Shown here: positions 24,388 to 34,763 of the stretch, in pieces
How positions within the stretch are numbered: the first letter of the stretch is position 1
How the letters are laid out: each line of letters begins with the position of its first letter
Assembly: GCA_010645155.1 (NCBI GenBank)
Contig: JAAGOF010000109.1
Coordinates: 1,773,804 to 1,837,803 of the forward strand
DNA length: 64,000 nucleotides
Direction of reading: 5' to 3'
Source: Tigriopus japonicus
Taxonomy: Eukaryota; Arthropoda; Copepoda; Harpacticoida; Harpacticidae
The notes under the pieces: generated by a model
Seen by the model: the letters and a program-made list of their open reading frames with translations, nothing else
Databases searched by the model: none
What the model was told of the DNA's origin: nothing
Program-made: the position numbers and the translations under genes

Positions 24388-24776
24388 TAGTGATGGACCG
24401 AAAGTGCTTTTGGCCGAAATTACGGCTTTGGACTTGGAGTAAAAGGTGTTTTCAAGAATATATAGTTTTCAAAAAACCGGTTTCGATTTCGGTTTCGGTT
24501 ATGCCTACCGAAACCGAAAGCAGACAAGCACTAAGTAAAATGGAGATTGACAACAAAATCAAAAAAAAAATGGTCCAAAAACCTCTGAAATTTAAGTTTT
24601 CTGATTTTTCAAAATTTGCGACTACCCAACATCGAACACATGAGCATTCTAATTTTTAAGGCAGATTTTGCATTTGAACAATTTTGTAATCAGCTGCTTT
24701 CGGTTTCGGTTTCGGTTAAGCCCTCTTTCGGCCGAAACTTTCGGTTTCGGTTATGAGCCCTTTCGGTCCATCACTA
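24388..24776 (+). mobile_element. hAT-type MITE, copy 1 of the TAGTGATGGACC family
   Basis: 389 bp beginning TAGTGATGGACCGAAAG and ending in its inverse, with the perfect 8-bp duplication ATACAAAT at 24380-24387 and 24777-24784. The interior is made of GGTTTCGGTT/AACCGAAACC repeats. This copy carries an extra 43-bp segment at 24431-24473 that is absent from the other two. Confidence 0.9.
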
Positions 24777-24810
24777 ATACAAATGTATGTTATGTTTTTG
24801 GGATGAATTG

Positions 24811-25007
24811 AATTGTTGGTGCTAGGGTCGGAGGGTTGAGCCTCGCCCGGCCAGCGAAGCCAGCCATCACATCGTCCAAATCATTTCCGATAGGCAATTT
24901 CAAGTCCGGTATCAGAATGGTTCTCCGTCTGTGGGTGTGGATTAACGTCTAAAAGTTTCCTTGAGAAAGGTCGGGGAGGAGAACCACGACACCACGTCTC
25001 CTCCCTT
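24811..25007 (-). mobile_element. tRNA-type SINE, copy 2 (internal deletion)
   Basis: Reverse-oriented copy of the element at 6721-6953, with the same 5' start and the same body. About 35 bp just before the B-box region are missing, so the internal promoter is damaged. It lies about 27 bp beyond a hAT MITE. Confidence 0.7.
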
Positions 25008-25201
25008 AGGATGGGTTGAAATCTAAAAATTAAAGTCTTAAGTGATCTCTAGACTTGCTTTCAATGGCTTTACGTGGAACCAAAAATGTCGTGTCGCTTC
25101 CTTGCTCAAGAGTCCACGCCTCACCCTACGAACACCAGGAATGCGCAGCGCAATCTCGAAGCGCCAAAACTTGACGTCAATTTATTCAAATTTGGAACAA
25201 A

Positions 25202-25648
25202 ACACTTAACAGGAGAAGAGTTGAAATTACACCGCATATCTCAAAGAACAAGTAGCATTCGATTTTCACGCAAAAACACTTGCATTTTCAAAGTTATAGA
25301 CACCGAAACTTGGTAGAATTTCACAGTCCAATTCGACTTTCGACCTCTCAAGGTACCGGTCAAAAGTGAGATGCAACGAACACATCTCAGAGTAAAGGAA
25401 ACGCAGAATTATCGCTTCATAAGAAAAGACATCAGTCCAGTTTCAAGTTCTAAAATGAGGCTGGAAGTTATCTTCTCCGTGTTAACTGTGGTCCCAATTG
25501 CTTTGGGTATTGATCTTTGTATTCTATTTGACACCTGTCGAAACAGAAGGCCCGGTCTGAACTTCTTTCAAGCAAAACCCATTGATCGAACCGGAGTTAT
25601 TGCCATCTAACGTTAGGCAATTGCACTAATTGAGCGAACGAAGAAAAG
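25202..25648 (+). repeat. Interspersed repeat block B, split by the captured gene fragment
   Basis: Left part 25202-25356 and right part 25601-25648 match the continuous block at 15341-15545 in the same orientation. Shared landmarks are a CACTTAACAGGAGAAG start and a GCGAACGAAGAAAAG end. About 243 bp of foreign sequence separates the halves. The repeat class is unknown; no coding sequence of its own was seen. Confidence 0.75.
25373..25610 (+). pseudogene. Captured copy of the lectin/PAN gene 5' end (leader plus signal peptide)
   Basis: 25373-25593 repeats about 26633-26853: the 5' leader, ATG and first ~46 codons of the lectin/PAN gene, with only about six substitutions seen. It then leaves homology and meets a stop after 51 codons. 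The fragment sits inside a repeat: the block at 15341-15545 is continuous, while its relative at 25202-25356 and 25601-25648 is split exactly by this insert. It could encode a short secreted peptide but is most simply a gene fragment carried into a repeat. Confidence 0.8.
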
Positions 25649-25649
25649 C

Positions 25650-26632
25650 CAACAATAACTCGTTGGTAGATCAAATTTCGTATAAATGTTAATTGTATAA
25701 ATTATATTAATGACTTGTTTGTTTACAGGAAATTGTATTCCTTGTAATGTTAGTGGAAAATCCAGAGCCAACTAAAAAATTCACTTCAATCCTGCTGGAA
25801 ATTAGAAGATGATTAGAAGATTGGAAGTACTCACTTATTTTACACGTACTGTTCAAAGACCTTTTCAAAGTATTAAGAGGTTTTTCTTTAATTCTTGAAA
25901 AATTTGTGCCTCGCAAAAACTGGTCAAAACTGCAACTTTAAGGCCACACCAAAAAATAAAAAATCAAGAACGCAACTCACAAATTTAATCTGCAAACCTC
26001 TGTTTTTGTCAAATGCAATTCAATACTTTAATACCGACATTTGTTTTGTGTGTGGTGAACTGTTGTCACAATCATTATAGGGGATCGTTATAACCAAACG
26101 CAAAACAATTCTGACATTGTTTGCAAAATGAAGGGTATTGTTAACTCGCTCCAAAATCACAAAATGGAAATTAAACTTAATTGCAAATCTGCAAATTTGT
26201 TTCATTAAATAAAATGCGCGATGGGTTGAAATGCACGAAACTCATTTTACTCAAAGATGGTAGTCGCTTTAAAAAGAGCTTCGTCGAACCGGGGCAATAC
26301 CGTGCCAACTTACGGAATGGACAAGTTTATGTTCGGAGAATCCGTTATGCCTCACTAACTTCACTGTAATATTCAAAACCTTCTAGTAATTTATTTGTTA
26401 AACCAATAGTCATCAGCCATGTTCAAGCTCTGTTTTCCTCAACAATGTAGTAATAGTGTCAATTTTAAATTAGGCCTTAAATCTTTGAATGAGTTGCCAA
26501 ATTTGCCAAGTTTGTTGAAACAGTGGTTTCGTGTATACTAACTCTCCATCCAAGCCAGACAATTCTTATCAACCATGCAACGTTTTGTTTCTCATTCAAA
26601 TACAAGACCTTCTAAAGTTAAGCAGAAGAGCA
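25650..26632. other. Upstream region of the lectin/PAN gene
   Basis: AT-rich, no gene seen. The gene's 5' leader begins at or before 26633, judging from the duplicated copy. No clear TATA box. Confidence 0.5.
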
Positions 26633-26711
26633 ACGAACACATCTCAAAGTAAAGGAAACGCAGAATTATCGCTTCATAAGAAAAGACATCAGTCCAGTTT
26701 CAAGTTCTAAA

Positions 26712-29660
26712 ATGAGGCTGGAAGTGATCTTCTCCGTGTTAACTATGGTCCCAATTGCTTTGGGTATTGATCTTTGTATTCTATTTAACACCTGTCGAAA
26801 CAGAAGGCCCGGTCTAAACTTCTTTCAAGCAAAACCCACTGATCGAACCGGAGAAACTGGGGCCTTGATTGTCGACAGCGATTGGATCGAGTCTGAAATC
26901 ATCAAAAATGACCAATTGTACCATTTCGCTAACAACATTGGACCCATGGATTGGTTCCAATCCGCTCGATATTGTGAGAGTAAAGGAGGCTTCTTGGCCG
27001 AGCCCACCACTATTGCAGAACACCAGTTCCTACGTGGTCAAGCTCGCCAATATCCCAATGTCAATTGGTGGATAGGCCTCCGAGAGGCCCAAAATTGCAG
27101 ATGTCAACCCCCTTCAAGAGCGTCTAATCCTTTTGAAGCGAAATTGGACCAAAACAGCCTTTTCGACAAGAATGGAGGCTATGTGCAATCCAGGTGTGAC
27201 AGTGGATTCAATCTGTTTTGCTCTGGAGTCACTTGGAAATGGGCTTCCTCGGGGATCAATGTGGGAGCTACTCAATGGAATCCTTCGACGAATGAGCCAA
27301 ATAGCAATCTCGAGAATTGTGCCACTTTATGGGCTCGAGAGAACTATAATTGGGCCGATTGGAGTTGCACGGTGGCCACCGAAAAGGGACAATTTTTTAA
27401 ACCGATATGCCAAAAGGATAAATTGGATGATTTGGACTATGCTGAAGAAGATTATGAGGATGAGGATTACAAATATTTAGATGACGACGCAGACAAAGAA
27501 CCCAGAGCAGTCAATGGAGAAGACGATTATGATTATGAAGATGAAGAAGATTATGGAGAGAGCGCCAATCTCGAATCCAATGGGTCTGATTGCGTGGAAC
27601 AAAGCACTCGATACAGATTTGGACGGGATGATAAACTGGACACCATTAAGGGGGTCTCTTCCTACGAAAATTGTCAACTTCAATGCTCTAGCAACCCTGA
27701 ATGTCAATTTTGGGTGTGGAATGGAAACGGAAGAGGCAAGCAATGCATTCTAACTCGAGGTGTCCGAAATAGGAACAACTTTAAGGCTGATAGAGAAGGC
27801 TTTGTATCGGGACACATGAGTCAAGTCTGCAAGGATGGCCTTTCAACACGAGAACCTGGACAAACGGGCCGAAATGTTGATTTTTGTGTCGAGTATGGCG
27901 CCCTCTACAGGAACGGAAACCAATTGGGAGTCATACGAAACGTTCCGACTGTAGAGGATTGTAAATCCAATTGTCAACAAACCAATGGATGTCAATTCTA
28001 TTCATGGAATGGAAACGCCAAGAACCAACAATGCTGGTTGTACTCTAATGGTCTTTTCGAGACCAGATCAAGACGAGGAGCGATTTCAGGATCCATTTTG
28101 GGTGAATGTCAAGGCAAGGATTTCAATGACATTCAAGCTTGCGAGTGTATCAATCTGGTTGAGGAGGACCAAGAAGACGAAGAAGACCTTGATGACTATG
28201 ATTATCGAGACCTTGTGGGTGAAGGGCTGATCGATGTGCGGCTCAATATCCAAAGAAGCGCCAGAATGAGCAGAGATTGTCCAGGGCGAAAAGCAGTTCA
28301 AAGATGCTCCGTGGGTCAAGCAGAACGCCCAACCGAAAGAGAAATCAACCATTGCGTCGATTATGAAGTCCTTTATCGAGGTGGAACTCAGATCAAGGCC
28401 ACCAATGGTATCGTCTCCGCTGAGGCGTGTAAGGAGCAATGCCAGTCAACTGCGCGATGCAGATTCTTCTCCTGGAACGGTCAAGCCAAGAACAAGCGAT
28501 GTTTCCTTTTGGCCAATGCAGATTTTGAATTGAAATCCCGACGAGGAGCGGTTTCGGGAACAGTGGACGGAGACTGTCGTCAAGCGCCGTTAAGCGACAT
28601 GCAAGAGTGCACTTGCGTTAGTCTCGAAGATGACAACCGAAAGACCCAGGAACCCGAAGACCCTGAGGATTATGAGTATAGGGATCTCGTGGGCGAGGGC
28701 CTGATTGATGTCCGTCTCAATAATCCGTCGGCCTGTCCGAGGAACAATGCTCGACGATGTTCCTTAGGATCCAATGGTAGCGGTCCTGAACCCCGAGATA
28801 TCGACTATTGTGTGGAATACAATGCTCTGTATCGGAAAGGAAGCTCTTTGCAACCCGTCGAGAATGCCAATACCCTGGACGAATGTCGACAGATGTGCCA
28901 AAGTACAACCAATTGCAAGTTTTACTCTTGGAACGCTCAAGCTAAGAACAAGAAATGCTTTTTGTTCCCCGAAATGGACTTTGAGGTGGCGAGGAGATCT
29001 GGAGCCATATCGGGGAACATTTTGGGCGAATGTGCTGACCTTAACTTCCATTCCATGTCCAAATGTGATTGCATTGACGGGTCTTCCAATTTGGAAAATG
29101 AAGAAGAAGACGAAGATCCCGACTACTACGACGATCGTGATTTGGTGGGAGAAGGATTAATTGATGTCAGAGTGAATTTAGGGGACAACAAATGTCAGAA
29201 CCAGATTCGACGATGTTCCAAAGGCACTGAAGAACCGCTTGTGGAGAAGGAGGTTTGCGTGGATTACAATACACAATACCAAGGAGGCCAGGTTCTGGAA
29301 CGATTTAACCGGATTCCAAACGAGGACTTGTGTCGAGCCAAATGCATTCAGACACCGGGTTGCCAATATTGGCACTACAAAGGTTCCATTCGGTCCCAAG
29401 CTTGCTTGGTCATGAGTTCCAAGCCCAATCGAATGAAATACCAAGCTGGCTTTGTATCCGGATCCCTAATTGGGGAGTGTCGAAATTTAGCCTTGTCCCA
29501 ATTAAGGGATTGCGAGTGCTATGATCATGAAAACGACCAATTACCTGTTGGACCCACCACCAGAACATTATCTGAAGACGATTGCCCTCTGAATATTGGT
29601 CTTCGATGCTACTCAAATGACGCGGATCTCATTGTATCTCGAGTCTTTTTTGGCAACTAA
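26712..29660 (+). CDS. Secreted C-type lectin / five-PAN-domain protein, intronless
   Basis: One 982-aa reading frame. Residues 1-18 are a signal peptide. About 67-235 is a C-type lectin-like domain with WIGL (120-123), EPN (195-197, mannose-type Ca-binding motif) and WADWSC near 215-219 where WND is usual. An Asp/Glu/Tyr-rich linker (about 236-285) follows. Five PAN/apple-like domains of about 75 aa then begin near 294, 390, 550, 700 and 855, with a conserved WNG(N/Q)AK core and a C-terminal SG-x-x-x-GEC pattern. Between domains the motif RDLVGEGLIDVR recurs at 499, 657 and 809, after acidic stretches. Pattern recognition or matrix adhesion is inferred from the domains. The duplicated 5' leader at 25373 supports this start. 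PAN boundaries are approximate. No intron was seen, yet there is no poly-A tract that would mark a recent retrogene. Confidence 0.85.
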   Translation: MRLEVIFSVLTMVPIALGIDLCILFNTCRNRRPGLNFFQAKPTDRTGETGALIVDSDWIESEIIKNDQLYHFANNIGPMDWFQSARYCESKGGFLAEPTTIAEHQFLRGQARQYPNVNWWIGLREAQNCRCQPPSRASNPFEAKLDQNSLFDKNGGYVQSRCDSGFNLFCSGVTWKWASSGINVGATQWNPSTNEPNSNLENCATLWARENYNWADWSCTVATEKGQFFKPICQKDKLDDLDYAEEDYEDEDYKYLDDDADKEPRAVNGEDDYDYEDEEDYGESANLESNGSDCVEQSTRYRFGRDDKLDTIKGVSSYENCQLQCSSNPECQFWVWNGNGRGKQCILTRGVRNRNNFKADREGFVSGHMSQVCKDGLSTREPGQTGRNVDFCVEYGALYRNGNQLGVIRNVPTVEDCKSNCQQTNGCQFYSWNGNAKNQQCWLYSNGLFETRSRRGAISGSILGECQGKDFNDIQACECINLVEEDQEDEEDLDDYDYRDLVGEGLIDVRLNIQRSARMSRDCPGRKAVQRCSVGQAERPTEREINHCVDYEVLYRGGTQIKATNGIVSAEACKEQCQSTARCRFFSWNGQAKNKRCFLLANADFELKSRRGAVSGTVDGDCRQAPLSDMQECTCVSLEDDNRKTQEPEDPEDYEYRDLVGEGLIDVRLNNPSACPRNNARRCSLGSNGSGPEPRDIDYCVEYNALYRKGSSLQPVENANTLDECRQMCQSTTNCKFYSWNAQAKNKKCFLFPEMDFEVARRSGAISGNILGECADLNFHSMSKCDCIDGSSNLENEEEDEDPDYYDDRDLVGEGLIDVRVNLGDNKCQNQIRRCSKGTEEPLVEKEVCVDYNTQYQGGQVLERFNRIPNEDLCRAKCIQTPGCQYWHYKGSIRSQACLVMSSKPNRMKYQAGFVSGSLIGECRNLALSQLRDCECYDHENDQLPVGPTTRTLSEDDCPLNIGLRCYSNDADLIVSRVFFGN

Positions 29661-30328
29661 TTTTCATCAAATTAATAAGAATACATAATCATTCTTCCCT
29701 CGTTTCCTCGACTCTTCAAACTCATCAAAATATTTCATGTCGTGCATGGTTGGTCACCAACAAAGGCTAAACATGCTTGGTACCCTTCTCACTGGCCCCA
29801 CCTTAGTGTGAGAGGATCTCGAGTAGTATACTTCAGATGAAAAAGGCGTACATAGGACGGACTCGTATGTAGTTGGAGTTGAAAGAGGCATGCGCTTTTC
29901 GAGTTCACTAAGACGGACGTGGCGAGTGAGTGTTTGTGGAACGCCACGAGTGAGAACTTGTAGTAGGATATGACTGACTGAGCGAGCGGTGAGAAGAAAA
30001 GTCTGGATTTTGGTGTTGTCGTGGTCGACCTCCTTGACGACCAAGTGCTTTCAAAGTTCCCTGAAAATTGCTGCGCGTGTCTTCTCGAGGCTGCAGGCTT
30101 ATGTTCTAGGGCAGGGTCTGCTGAAGGATCTGTGAAATATCGATTAAAACGAGCCTCTCGCTTGATATAGAACGAAGATTTTTAAAGAGCTAATTTGAAT
30201 CACCTTTTTATTTACTTAAGGTAAGAAATAAATGTAGGCAAACGAGAACAGCCAAAATTTTGTGCATGTTTGCATAAAGTCCTCTATCGTGAGTTATTCT
30301 TTTTTCACTGCTTCTTTTTACACATAAC

Positions 30329-31525
30329 CAGGGTGGGCATTTGATTTTTGGACATTTTGTCCACCCCTGTCCAAAAGGTGTCCAAAAGTGTCCAAAAATA
30401 AGGCTGTCCAAAAATAGGAGTGTCCAAAAGTGTCCAAAAATAGTAATTCGAAAAATAATGGTTAAAAACATTTTTAGAATAACATTCTACAAACTTTCTC
30501 TCCAAAATAAACGTCACTTGACGAAATTTAAGCAAGAATAAGTTAATTCAGCATAAGAAACTTACACTTAATACATTAAATGAGCCAATAACTTGAAGGC
30601 CAAACTGGACATTCGAACTTTCCACTCTTTTCATTTGACCACCGAGCATCGTCCAAAATGTGGGAAAGAATGATCGACTGAGGGAATGAACGAACAAACG
30701 AATGTGAGACTGGGACTACTAATAACACGCTCACACCACACTTCATGTTAAACATAGTATGCGAGTACATTTTAAAGCTAATTGTGTCTTGATTTGTGAC
30801 AAGAGAAGGTTACTTAGTATTTTGATTTATATTCCAAAGTTTATCATTGTTGCAAGTGTTTCCCATCCAATAGGCAAGAAGTCTTTTGACCTGACTGTCC
30901 AAAAAATGTTAACTATAATAAAGCACACTCAAACTGATATCAGATTGCAATGTGGGTATTATAATGCTTTTGCCAAAGAATTAAAGCAGTGTTGTTTTAC
31001 TATTAAAAAAGACAAGACTCTTGTTTACAGATGAGGAAATAAAATGTAAATCTTGAAACATTTTGAACAATTACACACATTTTACCATATTGTATAAACA
31101 AAAAATTTATTTTTTTTAACAAGTTATTAACAAGTTATTATGGCAAAGTTTATTTCTCCAAGTAATGTTCCCATTAATAGAACTATTTTTGTTTAAGTAC
31201 ACAACCATGCATTCTTTAGAATTCAATTACTTATGTAGTGTAACTGGTTTTCCGTCTGATTTGTACAACTTTCTTCTACGTTTGTTGGACTTTTGCACAC
31301 TTATGGACATCTTTTGGGGATTTTTGGACACCCTCTGGGGATTTTTGGACACCTTCTGGGTATTTTTGGACACTTTTGGACACTTTTGGACACTTTTGGA
31401 CACTTTTGGACACTTTTGAACACTTTTGGACACTTTTGGACACTCTTGGACACTTTTGGACACTTTTGGACACTCTTGGACTAGGGTGTCCAAAATGCTC
31501 TCGATGTCGAAAAATGCCCACCCTG
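30329..31525. mobile_element. hAT-type non-autonomous transposon, 1197 bp
   Basis: Perfect 14-bp terminal inverted repeats (CAGGGTGGGCATTT) are flanked by the identical 8-bp duplication CACATAAC at 30321-30328 and 31526-31533. An 8-bp duplication with a CAGGG terminus is typical of the hAT superfamily. Arrays of TGTCCAAAA-type motifs lie near the left end (30348-30440), and the complementary motif is densely repeated near the right end (31310-31490). No transposase frame is present. Confidence 0.9.
31371..31480 (+). repeat. 10-bp tandem repeat inside the hAT element
   Basis: Eleven consecutive copies of CACTTTTGGA with three single-base variants. Its complement occurs in looser form near the other end of the element, so the two ends carry the same motif in opposite orientation. 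Such subterminal repeats commonly bind hAT transposases; that role is inferred. Confidence 0.9.
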
Positions 31526-31533
31526 CACATAAC

Positions 31534-32370
31534 CCTATGAGAACAACATGTATTTTGTTAAAATGCAAATATGTTTTGTACACGAAATGGTCAAATTTGT
31601 GGACCAACTGCTTTCCTTGAAACACTCTTACAAATTTGCCTGCTAAGGTAAAATAAAAGGTGACATTTCGTGGATTATCCCCTTAACCGCTTGACAGCTT
31701 ATTCATATGCTCTAGCCACTCAGTGTTTATAAATCAGGTGAAAATCCCCGAAAATAAATCTTTGTCAAGGCATGCGTTCATTCATTTCTTCTTCAAATCA
31801 GCCTTGGTTTGACAATTGCAAGATCCTTCATCAGTCCCTGGATTTCAACCCTCCCTCGTCTTGCACTCTGCTCACTTTCTCTTTTCGAGCTCGTCTTCTT
31901 TTCTCCAACCTGTGGATTGCTCTTTGTCAAGGGCAAAAGGCTTGCCATCATCCCAGCAAGGCTGGGACGGAAAAGGCCAAGCATGGAACACGAAGCGGAC
32001 GCGAAGAACGGAGGAAGGAAGAATATAGACGGAAATAAAGGACGTTACAACAACACTCACATAGGGGAGAGACAACACGACCAACCCTGGTGGGGAGCAC
32101 TTCGAGCTCGTATGATTACATGACTGGATCTCTCTGGAAAAGGGACCAATTTCGTCCATGTTCCTCAAACCTGTTTCATTTACCTGAAGGTAGAAAAATG
32201 TCGAATTCGAAGTGAAATTCGTCGAAAAGAAAGGCTGTGGCAGAAGAGTGACTGTGAGTGAGCTAACGACAAGACGCCACTTCAATCAATATCGGGTGAC
32301 ATTCAACTAGTTCCAAGTGTAAAGTACGAGAGACCAAAGGAGCCTGGGATTTTCTTCAAACGGTTCCAAG
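31534..32370. other. Upstream region of the 94-aa membrane-protein gene
   Basis: Slightly higher GC than its surroundings, with several overlapping short frames but none with convincing features; probably includes the leader of the following gene. Confidence 0.4.
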
Positions 32371-32655
32371 ATGGCTGACAAGGCCGAAAAGGGCAGTGTG
32401 AAATCTCCCATGAGCCCCACCCCTGGTGGGGCGGGAGATCCCGCCACAGATAATAAACAATCGAGTGGGATGAGCCAAGCTAATAAGGATGATTTGGGAG
32501 TGGGTATTGCCATTATCCTCATCACTGTCTTGGCCATCATTGTAACTGTGATCAAAATTATCCTCTTCGACATCACGGCTTATCCTGAGATCTTTGGGGG
32601 TGGACCTACCGCAAGTCCGCCCACAAACATCACCACAACTTCCTCACCCAATTGA
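32371..32655 (+). CDS. Small single-pass membrane protein, 94 aa
   Basis: The start context is favourable (CAAGATGGCT). Residues 1-40 are polar, rich in Lys, Ser, Pro and Gly. 43-66 is one hydrophobic span (VGIAIILITVLAIIVTVIKIILF). The last ~25 residues are Pro/Thr/Ser-rich with one N-I-T site, suggesting the C-terminus faces outside. There is no cleavable signal, so a signal-anchor topology fits. A good donor-like GTAATG follows shortly after the stop, so an alternative longer isoform is possible. No homologue was recognised. Confidence 0.45.
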   Translation: MADKAEKGSVKSPMSPTPGGAGDPATDNKQSSGMSQANKDDLGVGIAIILITVLAIIVTVIKIILFDITAYPEIFGGGPTASPPTNITTTSSPN

Positions 32656-32872
32656 TTTCCAATATCTCGGCAGGTAATGTGAGCTCATCTTACGCAAGAC
32701 TTGCACAATCGATCCTGAACAAATAATTGGCAGCTCTAATAATGAATGCCTAAGTAATCAAAACTCCCTAAATCCAATCGTTGGATAAAACTTGCAATTC
32801 TAAAATTAGAAAATATTTCCACAATTTGAAATGAAACTATTTCAAAGCTTTCATGCTCAAGTTTCGGAAATG

Positions 32873-33335
32873 TCTAACCAAGAAGCACTGGAATCATGGA
32901 GTGGGAGGCTGACAACGAGAATAATGATTTCCAGTCAGAACAATTCAATAGCGCTCTTCTGCAAATGAGACCTTTCTTTTGTCGAGTAGACTACCTACTT
33001 CAATTTTCAGCTCAATCGAATGTCGGAGACAAAAGTTATGCTCACTCAAAGTTCAGTGTAAATCCTACCGGGAATGAATGAACTAGCCCTTTTGTGGTAA
33101 TCGTTTTACCACAAAAGGGCGAGTTCATTCATTCTTTGCTCTCTTCAGTACATAACTTTGAGAAGGCATAACTTTTCACTCCGGCATTCGATTGGGCTGA
33201 AATTTGAAATACGTGTTCTGCTCAATGCAAGCCAGGTCTCATTTGCAGAAGAACACAAATGGTTCGTTTCTGCTAGAAATCATAATTCTCATTGCTAGCC
33301 TCTCACTCCACGATTTCCATGCTTCTTGGTCTAAC
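32873..33335. repeat. Long fold-back element (hairpin arms ~230 bp)
   Basis: The left arm (32873-33101) and right arm (33107-33335) are inverted copies, diverged at the outer parts and nearly perfect at the centre, where AGCCCTTTTGTGGTAA faces its complement across a few bases. Landmarks at both arms include ACCAAGAAGCA, TTCTGCAAATGAGACC and CAATCGAATG. The transcript would form a long hairpin. No coding sequence. Confidence 0.85.
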
Positions 33336-33610
33336 TCACGTTCACAACTCTCACTTATTCAAAAATGTGGAATTTGAAAAATAGCCTAATTTCCATTCTC
33401 ATCAACCGGTTTACGTATTTTCCTTTTGAGTTACCTTGTCACTTTTACATACATTTTCGGTGTCTTTTCAAGTGCAAACTAAGTAAATGATAAAAACACT
33501 TCAAAATTCCACCCCAGTTGCACAAAATCAGTTTCGAAAGGAAAAAGCTGGCCGTTGATGCTAAGGCTAAGATTTATTTATCCCAAAGCTCACTGCAAAA
33601 GATTCTTTTT

Positions 33611-33793
33611 TTAAATGCGGTAAAATCTTGATTTTACTATTTCCGTTTTAACGATAAATCTCGATTTAACGATAAGTTTTCGGGTTACCGATTTTGTACG
33701 ACTCTTACGACAGCGACTAGATTTTACGATACATTTCGATTTAACGATATATTTTGGAGTGACGAGCAATATCGTTAAATAGAGATTTCACAA
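33611..33793. repeat. Degenerate repeat with CGATTTAACGATA motifs (Tigger-like?)
   Basis: Several CTCGATTTAACGATA-type motifs occur here, with an inverse version at the right edge (ATCGTTAAATAGAGATTT). This style of terminus is known from pogo/Tigger-type DNA transposons. The ends are too decayed to define. Confidence 0.3.
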
Positions 33794-34428
33794 TAAAACT
33801 CTTATGCTCGATTTCAAAATCGATAAGTTTGAAGGGCAAACCAAATGATAAGTTTTCAAAATTTGTCATTGATCGTTCGAAAAAAATCCCCTAAAAATGT
33901 TGCGAGTGGGAAGGCACAGAAAAAATTGAGCCAGCCTTCTTTTTGGATTCTCCGAAATGAGATTCTCTGGGTTTTTTGGTACCTGCAACTCTGCTGAGCT
34001 TAGAGGACGAAAATAATTTTTCAGATGACCAAGTGTCCTGCATTCTGACAACTTTAACCGTTTTGGCATAAAAAAAAACTTTTTTGGGAAAACATTTGCT
34101 TTCAAAGGCGCAAAACTGGTCTTTAACCTGTCAGTTAACGTTTTTAGTGTCTTTCCAGTGGTTTTCATGGACCGTCTATTGCGAGTAAAAATTTGCTAAC
34201 TTTGAAAAATATGATTTACTTTTAAGAACATGAAGCAATGGCTTTTAGCTCTTGTGATTACTGAAATGTATTGCTATTACCACTTGCCATGATAGACCCG
34301 GCGTATTCTGAGAAGCTTCCATGTCAAGCAACAATTTGATTAATATTCAATGGATTAGAGTATTGCTGTATCGTCTAAACATAGAACGATCGATTTTTGA
34401 AAGCGGTGAAATTATTCAAAGTTGGAAC

Positions 34429-34763
34429 TAGTGATGGACCGAAAGCGCTTTTGACGAAGTTTCGGTTTCGATTTTGGTTTCGGATATGCCTACCGAAACC
34501 GAATGCAGACATGCACAGTTAGGAATAGATTTTGACTGCAAAATCGAAAATTTCATATTTATTCGCCGAAAAACCTTTTGAACGAAATTTTCTAGACTTT
34601 TATGATTTTGTCGTTACCTGACTTTGAACACTTGAGTAAAATAAATTGTAATGTTTGTCTACAGTACAATTTTGTGGTCAGCTGCTTTCGGTTTCGGTGT
34701 CGATTAAACCGTGTTTCGGACGAAACTTTCAGTTTCGGAAAAGCCGCTTTTGGTCTATCACTA
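34429..34763 (+). mobile_element. hAT-type MITE, copy 2 of the TAGTGATGGACC family
   Basis: 335 bp, same orientation as copy 1. The flanking duplication is GTTGGAAC at 34421-34428 and ATTGGAAC at 34764-34771 (7 of 8). The termini are slightly diverged (right end inverse TAGTGATAGACC), suggesting an older insertion than the other two. Confidence 0.88.

Noticed and set aside
31227..31625. Repetitive Lys/Val/Ser-rich frames on both strands
   Set aside because: Produced by the CACTTTTGGA tandem array inside the hAT element.
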